This document shows positions 47,822 through 56,044 of a DNA stretch of 64,000 nucleotides, in pieces; the stretch's first letter is position 1; each line of letters starts with the position of its first letter. The stretch spans positions 1 through 64,000 of the forward strand of contig NZ_JARNTV010000019.1 of assembly GCF_029433115.1 (NCBI RefSeq). The letters run 5' to 3'. Position numbers and translations under genes: made by a program. The notes below the pieces were generated by a model, which was given only the letters and a program-made list of their open reading frames with translations, was not told where the DNA came from and did not search any database. The stretch is from Sphingomonas sp. AOB5. Its GTDB lineage: Bacteria > Pseudomonadota > Alphaproteobacteria > Sphingomonadales > Sphingomonadaceae.

Positions 47822-48348
47822 CGCGGGGGAGAGGGATGGCCGGCACCACGAAACAGGCGCTGCCGCCAGACGCTGACCTGCCGGTTACGGGTGAGCGGCT
47901 GGGCGTCGACGTGCACTGCCAGATCCTTGCCGACTTCATGCGCGAGCGGGTGACCGCCACCTATGACGCGTTCAAGACCTATGTTGCGATGGTCAGCACC
48001 CTGATCGGCGGATCGGTGGCGCTCCGCCTGCAATTCCCCGATCGCGCGGTAGAACGCTATGCCTATGCGGCGGATGCGGTTGCGATCCTGATGTGGCTGG
48101 TCGTGATGATCGCGATCGTCGACAATTACCGCAGCTGGTGGATGCTGCGGATCCGCTATTCCGAAGTCGCCGGTATGGACGACAAGGGCGCACGGATCGT
48201 ACCGCGGCCGCGCTTTTTCGGATCGGCACGCGTACAGAGCATGATGCTGGTGATCGCGACCGCGACGCTGATCCTGTTCATGCTCTTCAACCCGCTGCGC
48301 GGCGCCGCTCCAGACCAAATCCAGCAGAACCTCACCGTGCCTGCCTGA
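47818..48348 (+). CDS. Membrane protein of unknown function (four-helix type)
   Basis: A 176-residue protein with a polar N-terminus and hydrophobic segments near 57-72, 84-104 and 142-160. ATG 47818 overlaps the previous stop; ATG 47836 (MAGTTKQ) has a GGGGGAGAGGG just before it and is equally possible. The middle YRSWWMLRIRYSEVAGMDD is notable but not diagnostic. It is the third gene of the yhhQ unit. Function unknown. Confidence 0.55.
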   Translation: MTRGRGMAGTTKQALPPDADLPVTGERLGVDVHCQILADFMRERVTATYDAFKTYVAMVSTLIGGSVALRLQFPDRAVERYAYAADAVAILMWLVVMIAIVDNYRSWWMLRIRYSEVAGMDDKGARIVPRPRFFGSARVQSMMLVIATATLILFMLFNPLRGAAPDQIQQNLTVPA

Positions 48349-48431
48349 GCCGAAACCGAAGGAATTTGACCGCGCTCAAAGCGCTGTCACGGAACCCGGC
48401 GCATGCCGGTCTCACTCTCAGGAGACCGACC

Positions 48432-48854
48432 ATGCACGCACTTCACGACCATAAGGCCTTTGCCGCCGCCGAGCCGCTCGATCAGCACGCCGAGTTCATG
48501 CCCAACCGCACCGGCCGGGTGTTCGATCTGCATCCCGCGATCCATGTTGCGGTGTTCGGTGGGTTCTTCGCCTATCTCGGCATCATGTGGGCCGCGTTCG
48601 GCAATGCCGAACTGGCCATCCCGTTCGTGATCTTCGCGGTGTTCCTGGCGGGCAGCTTCATCACCCCGGCGATGTGGGCACGCGTCTCCCCCAACATCGG
48701 CCCCAAGGCCGATTGGTCGAAGTTTCTCCGCGATGGCTTCGATTGCGAGACCGGCCATCTCACCGCTCGCGCCACCATGGCGCAGGTGCTGATCATGCCC
48801 GCGATGCTGATCCTGTGGGGCCTGGCGATCGCGCTTATCCGCGCGAGCGTGTAA
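48432..48854 (+). CDS. Small membrane protein of unknown function
   Basis: A 140-residue protein with a His-rich, polar N-terminus (MHALHDHKAFAAAEPLDQH), two hydrophobic segments near 37-75 and a third near 115-137. GGAGACCGACC precedes ATG 48432, 83 bp after the previous stop. The string SPNIGPKADWSKFLRDGFDCETGHLT suggests a cytoplasmic loop. It converges with purQ, 4 bp apart. No function is recognised. Confidence 0.55.
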   Translation: MHALHDHKAFAAAEPLDQHAEFMPNRTGRVFDLHPAIHVAVFGGFFAYLGIMWAAFGNAELAIPFVIFAVFLAGSFITPAMWARVSPNIGPKADWSKFLRDGFDCETGHLTARATMAQVLIMPAMLILWGLAIALIRASV

Positions 48855-48858
48855 CCAT

Positions 48859-49524
48859 TCAGGCGACCGCTTCGAGCAATCCTTCGAACATCCGGCGCCC
48901 GTCGCTGCCGCCATGCGCGGCTTCGATGCGGCGCTCCGGGTGCGGCATCATGCCGATCACGTTGCCGGCGGCATTCAGCACGCCGGCAATGTTGCGTGCG
49001 GAGCCGTTGACGTCCTCGGCATAGCGGAACGCAACGCGGCCTTCGCCTTCCAGCCGGTCCAGCGTCTCGGCATCGGCGAAATAGTTGCCGTCATGATGCG
49101 CCACCGGGATGCGGATTTCCTCGCCTGCCTGATAGGCGCTGGTGAAGATCGACTGGCTGTTGTCCACGGTCAGCTTCACGTCGCGGCACACGAAGTTTAG
49201 CCCCGAATTACGCATCAGCGCGCCGGGCAGCAGGCCGGTCTCGGTCAGCACCTGGAAACCGTTGCAGATGCCGATCACCGGCATGCCTTTGTCGGCCGCT
49301 TCGATCACTGCCTTCACGATCGGCGATCGTGCCGCGATCGCGCCGCAGCGCAGATAATCGCCATAGGAAAAGCCGCCGGGCAGGGCGATCAGGCCGATGC
49401 CGGAGGGAAGCTCGCTCTCGCCGTGCCAGACCATGGCGGGCTTGGTGCCCGTCACACTCTCCAGGGCCACCGCAATGTCCCGGTCGCAGTTGGAGCCGGG
49501 GAAGACGATGACCGCGGTCTTCAC
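48859..49524 (-). CDS. purQ: Phosphoribosylformylglycinamidine synthase, glutaminase subunit
   Basis: A 221-residue class-I glutamine amidotransferase that supplies ammonia for FGAM synthesis in purine synthesis, working with PurS and PurL. The nucleophile is Cys87 in [11 protein letters not shown]; the His/Glu pair lies in [11 protein letters not shown]. Other marks are [10 protein letters not shown] and [21 protein letters not shown] 49524 overlaps the purS stop (GTGA). purL is not in the window. Confidence 0.95.
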   Translation of the reverse strand: MKTAVIVFPGSNCDRDIAVALESVTGTKPAMVWHGESELPSGIGLIALPGGFSYGDYLRCGAIAARSPIVKAVIEAADKGMPVIGICNGFQVLTETGLLPGALMRNSGLNFVCRDVKLTVDNSQSIFTSAYQAGEEIRIPVAHHDGNYFADAETLDRLEGEGRVAFRYAEDVNGSARNIAGVLNAAGNVIGMMPHPERRIEAAHGGSDGRRMFEGLLEAVA

Positions 49525-49751
49525 AGCTTTTCGACCCGGTAATTCTCGATCACCGTATTGGCGAGCAGCTTGCGGCACATCTCGTCGATGCTTTCGTCGC
49601 TGGTGCCGTCGGCCAGTTCCAGCTCGAAGAGCTTGCCGGCGCGGACGTCGTCGACGCCGTCGAATCCCAGGCCGCCGAGCGCGTGCTGGATGGCCTTGCC
49701 CTGGGGGTCGAGGACCCCGTTCTTGAGCGTTACGATGATGCGGAGCTTCAT
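49521..49751 (-). CDS. purS: Phosphoribosylformylglycinamidine synthase subunit PurS
   Basis: A 76-residue subunit that joins PurQ to PurL in the FGAM synthase complex. The sequence has the family pattern [38 protein letters not shown] and [14 protein letters not shown] 49751 is clear and its stop overlaps purQ. It is normally next to purC in relatives; here a Slam/lipoprotein pair lies between. Confidence 0.95.
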   Translation of the reverse strand: MKLRIIVTLKNGVLDPQGKAIQHALGGLGFDGVDDVRAGKLFELELADGTSDESIDEMCRKLLANTVIENYRVEKL

Positions 49752-49827
49752 GCCCCGCGCCTATGGCGTCAGGAGCGCCCGGGGGCAATCGGAAATAGCG
49801 TGCACCAGCGGCCGCGAGGCCGAATTC

Positions 49828-51186
49828 TCAGAAATAGCGCGCCAGCGCGAATCTGAAGCGGAGCCGGTCGTTGCGGTAATAGTCGATCGAACTGTCGATC
49901 CGCGAATAGCTCGCGCTGATCTGCGGTGAGAAGCCGAGCAGCCGCCAGCCGCGATTGCCGAGCGTCGCGCGGCCCGTATAGCGCCAGTCCTGCCGCGGAT
50001 CGTAGGAGAAGAGCGGGATCGCCGCGTCGAACTTCGCGCGGCTGACGCTGCCCGAAAGGCCGAAGGTGATGCCCAGCGGCAATTCGCCGCCAAAACCTGC
50101 GATCGCGCCGATCTCGGTATTGGAATAGGCTTCGGCCTTCAGGCTGTCGCGCCGGACGAATCCGCCACCCGAGATCACCAGCGACTTCGCGATGGCGCGT
50201 TCATAGGTGATGTAGGCGCCGGTCTGCCAGCCGTCATAGGAAGGGTCGAACAATGCGTCGGTGCGGCGGCTGTCGATCTGCACGCCCATCTGGTCGCGGT
50301 CGCTCAGCCGGACCTGGAAGCCTGCCTTGGCGCCGGTCTGGCGGCTGACCACCTGACCGCCATACCAGCGCTGCGCGCCGACGCCCTGGATCGATACGCT
50401 GGCATTGGGCAGCACGCGGAATTCCACGCCGCCGGCTGCCTGCACCTGATAATCGTCATAGGACGATCCGGAATAATTGTTCCCGGCAAGGTCGAAATCG
50501 ACGATCGCCGAAACCTTGTCCGCCACCGGCATGCGCACGCCGCCCGAGATCGATCCGGTTTGGCCGGTGCCCGAACGCGCCTTGGCGCGCTGGTCCAGCG
50601 TCAGGGGCAGGGGAATGCCGCCCCACAGGATCGTGACCGTATCCGAGGCCGTGGCGTTGTTGATGTTGCTGTCGGGCGCGAAGCCCAGATCGATGTCGAG
50701 CCGCCATGCGCGGCGCGCGCGGATCACGTCGCGCACCGAACGGATCGTGCGGGCCACATCCTCGGGAAGGTCGTCGTCCTGCGCGGCGATCTTGAACTGC
50801 TTGTCGGCGCTCGCGGTGTGGCCCATCGCCAGCAATTCGCGGCCCAGTTCCAGCCGGACGCGGGTCTGGCCGGGGTCGTCGCTCAGTATCTCTTTGTAGA
50901 ATTCTGCGGCGGTAGCGTGATCGCCCATGCCCGCGGCCAGCATGCCGCTCAGGAAACGCGCCTCGAACTTCTTGTCGGGCACCTGAAACAGGGCGGCGAC
51001 CAGCGGCCGTGCCTCGTCATAGCGGCCGGCAAGGATCAGCGTCTGGGCTTCCCCGGCCAGCTGGTCGGGGGTCAGACGCGCCTTGCACGTTTCCGCCGTG
51101 CACTGGTCGATAAGGGCCTGGGCGCCCGCCGTGGCGGGCACCAGCAGCGCCGCCAGAAAGGCGAGCGCCGCACGCATGGCGATCAT
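49828..51186 (-). CDS. Surface lipoprotein assembly modifier (Slam)-type outer-membrane protein
   Basis: A 452-residue protein with a signal peptide (AALAFLAALLVPATAGAQ), an N-terminal TPR-like helical region (about 40-160; LAGEAQTLILAGRYDEARPLV, LLAMGHTASADKQF) and a C-terminal beta-barrel (about 190-452) ending in a final Phe (FALARYF). This is the Slam/DUF560 layout. Slam proteins move specific lipoproteins to the cell surface. ATG 51186 overlaps the stop of the TbpB-like lipoprotein gene by 4 bp, so the two are translated together and are a likely translocon-cargo pair. ATG 51177 is an alternative start. Confidence 0.85.
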   Translation of the reverse strand: MIAMRAALAFLAALLVPATAGAQALIDQCTAETCKARLTPDQLAGEAQTLILAGRYDEARPLVAALFQVPDKKFEARFLSGMLAAGMGDHATAAEFYKEILSDDPGQTRVRLELGRELLAMGHTASADKQFKIAAQDDDLPEDVARTIRSVRDVIRARRAWRLDIDLGFAPDSNINNATASDTVTILWGGIPLPLTLDQRAKARSGTGQTGSISGGVRMPVADKVSAIVDFDLAGNNYSGSSYDDYQVQAAGGVEFRVLPNASVSIQGVGAQRWYGGQVVSRQTGAKAGFQVRLSDRDQMGVQIDSRRTDALFDPSYDGWQTGAYITYERAIAKSLVISGGGFVRRDSLKAEAYSNTEIGAIAGFGGELPLGITFGLSGSVSRAKFDAAIPLFSYDPRQDWRYTGRATLGNRGWRLLGFSPQISASYSRIDSSIDYYRNDRLRFRFALARYF

Positions 51187-52421
51187 TTCTTGCCCGTGAA
51201 CGCGCCGAGGATGTCGATCCGCTCGTCCGGCGTGCCGCCGACGATCCGGAAGCCGCCGCCAAGCTCCTGACCATTGGGTCCGAAGAAGGCGCCGTCCATG
51301 CTCGAACCGGCAATCACGATCACGAAATCGGGCAGGCCGGGACGGACAAAGCGAGCGACCGAGAAGTTGCCGGTGAAGCCGCCCTTGTTGACCAGATCGA
51401 TCGTCGCACCCGCCGTGGCGGTGAAGGTCGAACCGGCCGGCAGGTAGAAGGCGCCGCTGGTATAGGCGTCGAGCGCGGGCGCCTTCACCGTGCCGGTGAA
51501 GTTGCTGACGACGCCCAGCGTGGCGAAGTTCACGTTCGTGGTGTGCGAACCTTCGATCCACTGGAAATAGGTCGGCGCGCTGGGATCGGTGTCCAGCGCG
51601 GGGTTGAACGCCACGGTCGCGATCATTTCGCCGGTATAGGTGCCGCTGCCGGTGGTCGGCACGGCGCTGTTCGAGGTGCGCTCACCGAACACGAACGCCG
51701 CGCGATCCAGGCTGTAGGTCTGGCGCAGATACATCGGCGAGGTCGAGCTGTCCTGCTGCTCGGTCGCGCTCACCGTGTTGCGGACGAAGCCGGCATAGGT
51801 GACGTACTTCGTCGTCGTGCCGGGCTTCTGGTAGAACAGGGTCTGCGTGGTCGAGCTGTAACCAGCCGAACCGACCGGATAGTCGGACTGGGCGGCGCCC
51901 GAATTATAATAGGTGCTGCCAGCGCTCAGCCGTGCGCCGGTGCTGCTGCCAGCTTCCAGATACTGGATGTTCTTGCTGGTCGCGAGCTGCGGCACGCCGG
52001 CCTGCGGCTCCAGTGCGCCACCGAAATTGGTGCGGTGCGCCGGATCCTGGAAACGGAACGCCGGCACGCTGACATTGCCCAGCGGGCGATTGATCGTCAG
52101 TTCGAAGATCGCGTCACGCGGATTGTAGGTGACGGTGATGCCGCCGTTGCGCGCGGTGTTGGCGTCGCCGGCATAGAGCTGGCCCGACTGGCCATTGCCG
52201 TCCGATCGCGTGTTGTACTGGTAATTCTGGACCACGCCGATCGCGTCATAGGTCTTGGTTTCGGTCGGCGTTTCGAAGCTGTGGGTCGGGGTGGGCGTGC
52301 CTCCGGTGGGCGGCGCGACGCTGCCCACGGTCTGCGGCGCGCTGTCGCCTCCGCATGCGGAGAGGAGCGTCGCTACGGAGAGCGCACTCGTGATCGCCAG
52401 CAACTTGCCCATCGAACGCAT
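51183..52421 (-). CDS. TbpB-like surface lipoprotein, probable Slam substrate
   Basis: A 412-residue lipoprotein with lipobox TLLSACGG (Cys23), then a Pro/Thr-rich linker. The C-terminal half contains a transferrin-binding-protein-B-like barrel with the signature MDGAFFGPNGQELGGGFRIVG and the last strand DILGAFTGKK. The N-terminal half is Ser/Thr/Gly-rich with strand-forming repeats. The ligand is unknown and need not be transferrin. GGGGG precedes ATG 52421. It is coupled to the Slam gene and separated from purC by a hairpin, so it likely has its own promoter. Confidence 0.82.
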   Translation of the reverse strand: MRSMGKLLAITSALSVATLLSACGGDSAPQTVGSVAPPTGGTPTPTHSFETPTETKTYDAIGVVQNYQYNTRSDGNGQSGQLYAGDANTARNGGITVTYNPRDAIFELTINRPLGNVSVPAFRFQDPAHRTNFGGALEPQAGVPQLATSKNIQYLEAGSSTGARLSAGSTYYNSGAAQSDYPVGSAGYSSTTQTLFYQKPGTTTKYVTYAGFVRNTVSATEQQDSSTSPMYLRQTYSLDRAAFVFGERTSNSAVPTTGSGTYTGEMIATVAFNPALDTDPSAPTYFQWIEGSHTTNVNFATLGVVSNFTGTVKAPALDAYTSGAFYLPAGSTFTATAGATIDLVNKGGFTGNFSVARFVRPGLPDFVIVIAGSSMDGAFFGPNGQELGGGFRIVGGTPDERIDILGAFTGKK

Positions 52422-52522
52422 CGGAAACCCCCTGAAAATCTGAAGCGGGGGTACAAGAGCTTGGTTAAGAAGAGCTTTAAGCGCGGTACGAAATTGAACG
52501 GATGAGGCGCACGGAAAGCCGT

Positions 52523-52550
52523 CGCGGACCGGTCACTTCGCCGGTCCGCG
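52523..52550 (-). terminator. Hairpin downstream of purC
   Basis: CGCGGACCGG (52523-52532) pairs perfectly with CCGGTCCGCG (52541-52550) around an 8-base loop. It lies 31 bp past the purC stop, read on the minus strand. The run after it (ACGGCTTTCC) is only weakly T-rich, so it is a probable but not textbook intrinsic terminator. Confidence 0.6.
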
Positions 52551-52581
52551 TGCCTGCCGCGTGTCACATATGCGTGGCGGG

Positions 52582-53361
52582 TTACTTGCCCCGGCGCTTC
52601 CGGTGCGTCTCAAGGTCGAGCACGGCCGAATCCGGACCTTCCGGGAAAAGTCCAAGACGGCGCGCAACTTCCTGATAAGCCTCGACTTCGCCGCCAAGAT
52701 CGCGGCGGAACCGGTCCTTGTCCAGCTTCTCGCCCGAGGCGATGTCCCACAGGCGGCAACCGTCCGGACTGATCTCGTCGGCCAGGATGATGCGGGGATA
52801 ATCGTTGTCCCAGATGCGGCCGAATTCGAGCTTGAAGTCGACCAGCTTGATGCCGATTCCCGCGAACAGGCCCGACATGAAGTCGTTCACGCGGATCGCC
52901 ATGTCGGCCATGTCGTGCAGTTCTTCCTGCGACGCCCAGCCGAATGCGAGGATATGCTCGTCGGTGACCATCGGGTCGCCCAGTGCATCGTCCTTGAAAT
53001 AATATTCGACGATCGTGCGGGGCAACTGCGTGCCTTCCTCGATCCCCAGGCGCTTCGACAGCGAGCCGGCGACGACGTTGCGCACCACCACTTCGATCGG
53101 AACGATCTCAACCTGGCGAATAAGTTGTTCGCGCATGTTCAGACGGCGAATGAAGTGCGTCGGGATGCCGATATGGCCGAGCAGCGTGAAGATATGCTCG
53201 CTGATCCGGTTGTTCAGCACGCCCTTGCCGTTGATCGTGCCCTTCTTCTGGGCGTTGAAGGCGGTCGCGTCGTCCTTGAAGTACTGGATGAGCGTGCCCG
53301 GCTCCGGACCCTCATAGAGGATCTTGGCCTTGCCTTCGTAGATTTGCCGGCGGCGTGCCAT
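52582..53361 (-). CDS. purC: SAICAR synthetase
   Basis: A 259-residue enzyme that joins aspartate to CAIR in purine synthesis, using ATP. Recognised blocks are [55 protein letters not shown] and [14 protein letters not shown]. Length is typical. ATG 53361 is the first start. It is upstream, on the same strand, of the Slam pair and purSQ, and a strong hairpin lies just after it. Confidence 0.96.
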   Translation of the reverse strand: MARRRQIYEGKAKILYEGPEPGTLIQYFKDDATAFNAQKKGTINGKGVLNNRISEHIFTLLGHIGIPTHFIRRLNMREQLIRQVEIVPIEVVVRNVVAGSLSKRLGIEEGTQLPRTIVEYYFKDDALGDPMVTDEHILAFGWASQEELHDMADMAIRVNDFMSGLFAGIGIKLVDFKLEFGRIWDNDYPRIILADEISPDGCRLWDIASGEKLDKDRFRRDLGGEVEAYQEVARRLGLFPEGPDSAVLDLETHRKRRGK

Positions 53362-53467
53362 GTCGGCTGGTACCCCTGAAATGCGCTGCCACGGCGGCGC
53401 GGGTCACCGCGAGGCTGCCGGGGCAAGGAAAGGCTGGGCCTATACCGAAACGGTCCCCCCGGCGCAA

Positions 53468-54421
53468 TCAAGCATCGCCGCCCGCCAGCAAGGTTTCGCG
53501 CTCTGCCTTCCGGCGTGCCATGCGGCGGATCCAGAGGCCCACCGGCACGCCGATCAGCACCCATGGCGTAAGATAGATCAGCATCATCAACAGGATGCGC
53601 AGCCCGGTGAGGAAACCGCCGATCGATCCGCGCAGTGCATCGAGCAACGAACCGCCTTCGCTGTCGGGAACCACCGCAGGCGGCGGCGTCACCGCGGAAT
53701 AGCCGATCTCGAAATTCGACATCGCGACTCGCCCGCGCAATTCGGCCAGCCAGCCCTTGGTCTGGTCCAGTTCCTCCTGCGCCGTGGCGACGCTGCGTTC
53801 TGCCTCCACCAGTTCGCCGACCGTGCCGCGCCGCGTCCGCAATATCTCGGTCAGCCGCGACACCAGCAGCTCACGCTGGCGGATACGCGCTTCGGCGTCG
53901 ACAATGTCTTTCGAGACGTCCTCGGCGGCGATGCTGGTCGCCACGGTTTTCCCGCCGCGTTGGCTGACGATCCTGCTCAACCGCTCGCCGAAGCCCTTCG
54001 CGTCGGCGCTGGCCACGCGCAGGGTGAGTTTCGCCGGGGTCTGGGTATCGCCCTCCACGCCCCGCGCCATCGCGATCAACTGGCACCGTGCGGGACCCAT
54101 GCCGGTGCACAGCGCGCGGTGGGCGTCCTGAACCTCGGCCAGCCTGTCACCCGCCAGGCGGAAGCCCAGGCGATAGGTATAGGCCAGACTGGGCAGCTTG
54201 ACCTCGATCGGCGCGGCGTCGGTGGGCGCTGGTGGCGACGGCAGGTCCGCCGGGGGTGGCGCCTCATAGGAGGGCGCCATCACGCTCAGCGCCGCCGTTT
54301 CTGCAACCGCCGTTCGAGGTGGTGCGGGCGGCAGCGATGCGAGGATCACCGCGCCGAAGATTGCCACCGCCAGCAATGCGGCTCCGATTGGGAGGCCTCG
54401 CTTGCGCCACGCTATCGCCAT
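53468..54421 (-). CDS. DUF4349 domain membrane protein, paralogue A
   Basis: A 317-residue protein with one N-terminal helix (about 10-29), a Pro-rich stretch (30-72), a DUF4349 domain (75-245) and a C-terminal helix near 272-295. The domain pattern YTYRLGFRLAGDRLAEVQDAHRALCTGMGPARCQLIAM also occurs in the next gene. A coiled-coil segment (DIVDAEARIRQRELLVSRLTEIL) follows. A dyad overlaps its promoter at 54435-54464. No function is established for the family; envelope localisation is likely. Confidence 0.7.
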   Translation of the reverse strand: MAIAWRKRGLPIGAALLAVAIFGAVILASLPPAPPRTAVAETAALSVMAPSYEAPPPADLPSPPAPTDAAPIEVKLPSLAYTYRLGFRLAGDRLAEVQDAHRALCTGMGPARCQLIAMARGVEGDTQTPAKLTLRVASADAKGFGERLSRIVSQRGGKTVATSIAAEDVSKDIVDAEARIRQRELLVSRLTEILRTRRGTVGELVEAERSVATAQEELDQTKGWLAELRGRVAMSNFEIGYSAVTPPPAVVPDSEGGSLLDALRGSIGGFLTGLRILLMMLIYLTPWVLIGVPVGLWIRRMARRKAERETLLAGGDA

Positions 54422-54434
54422 GCTACCTCTCCCC

Positions 54435-54464
54435 GTTTATGTAACGATATAATATCACATAAAC
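54435..54464. promoter_or_regulatory. Dyad over the promoter of DUF4349 paralogue A
   Basis: GTTTATGT (54435-54442) and ACATAAAC (54457-54464) are perfect inverted arms around an AT-rich centre. On the minus strand the centre holds TATTAT/TATATC, possible -10 hexamers for the gene starting at 54421, with GGGGAGAG after it. A repressor site overlapping the promoter is inferred; the regulator is unknown. Confidence 0.5.
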
Positions 54465-54510
54465 AGGTCAAAGCAATGGCCCGGCCTTTCGGGCGCGGGC
54501 CATTGCCGGA

Positions 54511-55440
54511 TTACTGATGTTCGGGCTGCCGGTCTTCGTCGCGATTGAACCAGCGCTGGATCAGGTTGCGATTGTCGTCGCGATCGTCATGCGCAGGGGC
54601 GGCGGGGGCATAGCCTTCCTCCTCCTCGCGATCGCGCGGCATCACGCCACCACGACCATGGACGACCCAACGCAGCACGATGATGATCAGGATCAGCGCC
54701 AGCAGCCACGGTCCGACCGAGCCGAGCACGATCAGCACGCGAGACAGTGAATCTTCCAGCGTCGCGCCGGCATTGCGGAAATTGGCGTCGGCGCTACCCA
54801 AGCCGTTCAGTGCGTTGCTCGATTCATAGGTGATCAGCACCGGCGCGGTGGCGAGCGAGGCGCCCTGGCTGGCCTCGACTTCGGCAATCGCCTCCAGCGC
54901 GGTCTCGTAGCGTGCGACGCGCGTCTTCGCCGCAGCGGCATCCGGCGAGTTGGAACCCGCGGCGCTCTGGGCGTTCTTCAGCTGGTCGCGCAGGCGGCTG
55001 ACCACTGCGGCGCTGCGTGCGGCCGAGGTCGAATCGGCCCCGGTGATTTCGGTATCGACAAGCAGGCCGCCGGTCCCGGTCACCGACTTGGTGACCGCCT
55101 CGCCATAGTTGCGCGCGATCACCGGATCGACCTTCAGGGTCAGCACGGCGCGGATCTGGTTGCTGTTGCTCACCTGATACCGCATCGCGATGATCCGGCA
55201 CCGCGTCGGCCCCAGCTTGTCGCAGGCATCGGCATTGGATTGCAGGACCGGTTTCACCTTGTCGCCCTGCAGGCGGAAGGCATAGCGATAGTCGAACCCG
55301 CTGCCGCTGCGTCCCACGGTATCGATGCCGTCGGAAGCCGACACCTCCATCGCAGCCTGCTTGGCGGCCTCGCCGGTCTTGGACGGCGCCTCACAGCCCG
55401 CCACCATCAACAACGCCACCAATGCCGCAACGACTCGCAT
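54511..55440 (-). CDS. DUF4349 domain lipoprotein, paralogue B
   Basis: A 309-residue lipoprotein (lipobox MVAGC, Cys16) with a DUF4349 domain (about 45-215) that shares FDYRYAFRLQGDKVKPV and CDKLGPTRCRIIAM with paralogue A. A coiled-coil segment (SRLRDQLKNAQSAAG) and one helix near 238-262 (LLALILIIIVLRWVV) follow, then an acidic/basic tail. The combination of a lipid anchor and a later helix is unusual. It lies 89 bp upstream of paralogue A on the same strand, but A has its own likely promoter. Confidence 0.7.
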   Translation of the reverse strand: MRVVAALVALLMVAGCEAPSKTGEAAKQAAMEVSASDGIDTVGRSGSGFDYRYAFRLQGDKVKPVLQSNADACDKLGPTRCRIIAMRYQVSNSNQIRAVLTLKVDPVIARNYGEAVTKSVTGTGGLLVDTEITGADSTSAARSAAVVSRLRDQLKNAQSAAGSNSPDAAAAKTRVARYETALEAIAEVEASQGASLATAPVLITYESSNALNGLGSADANFRNAGATLEDSLSRVLIVLGSVGPWLLALILIIIVLRWVVHGRGGVMPRDREEEEGYAPAAPAHDDRDDNRNLIQRWFNRDEDRQPEHQ

Positions 55441-55568
55441 CGATATCCTCCCTGGAACGCGCGAGATTTAGCCGAGATTCGGTGAAGCCCCAACTCTGCC
55501 TTAACCATTCTGTTCCGTTTCGGGAACGAGGGCGGGGATCGATCAGCCCAGCTTCTCGGATGGACATG

Positions 55569-55602
55569 AAAAAGCGGGCGGCGATCAGGGACGCCGCCCG
55601 CT
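55569..55602 (-). terminator. Intrinsic terminator after the UrcA gene
   Basis: On the minus strand AGCGGGCGGCG pairs with CGCCGCCCGCT (11 bp, 8-base loop) and is followed by TTTTT. It lies 26 bp after the UrcA stop at 55628. This is a textbook Rho-independent terminator, separating UrcA from paralogue B of the DUF4349 pair. Confidence 0.88.
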
Positions 55603-55627
55603 GCTCACCGGTTCCGCCATATAGGGG

Positions 55628-55930
55628 TCAGCGGTTACCGGCGAGAGTCACGTTGCGTGCGCGGGCAGAGGCGATCGCCTTGTCCCGCTGCGCCGAGATG
55701 TTGCGCATCGCCGTCCTGCGGCACAGTTCCACCGAATGCGCGTCGGACAGCAGGTTGCTGCGGGCTGTGGGGCAGGCGAGGTGCACCGCGCGCTTGATGC
55801 GCCGGTCGAGCTCCGCGATGCCTTCGGCGTGATTCAGGTTCAGATCGGCATAGGCGACGCGTACGCCGGGTACGGGATCGTTGGGTGCCGCGACGGCCAG
55901 CGCCGCAATCGAAATCAGGGTGGCGATCAT
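55628..55930 (-). CDS. UrcA family protein
   Basis: A 100-residue exported protein. A short signal peptide (ISIAALAVAAP) is followed by the UrcA pattern VRVAYADLNLNHAEGIAELDRRIKRAVHLACP with the first conserved cysteine, and a second cysteine in VELCRRTAMRNI. The family is common in sphingomonads and Caulobacter relatives; its role is unknown. ATG 55930 is clear. It has its own terminator and is divergent from a LysR regulator. Confidence 0.82.
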   Translation of the reverse strand: MIATLISIAALAVAAPNDPVPGVRVAYADLNLNHAEGIAELDRRIKRAVHLACPTARSNLLSDAHSVELCRRTAMRNISAQRDKAIASARARNVTLAGNR

Positions 55931-55996
55931 GCGTGTTACTCCGGTTTCTGCCCTGTCGGGCGACGCCGCCCAGATGCGCCGTGGGCGAACAAAGCG

Positions 55997-56011
55997 CCAA
56001 CAAATCGTTGG
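55997..56011. promoter_or_regulatory. Dyad between UrcA and LysR genes
   Basis: CCAAC (55997-56001) and GTTGG (56007-56011) flank AAATC. It lies 34 bp before the LysR start in the 114-bp divergent region. The size fits a LysR-type interrupted dyad, though the T-N11-A rule is not met. It could serve autoregulation and control of the UrcA gene. Confidence 0.35.
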
Positions 56012-56044
56012 ACATGAGAAACAAGTGTGACTTATGAATTGGCG

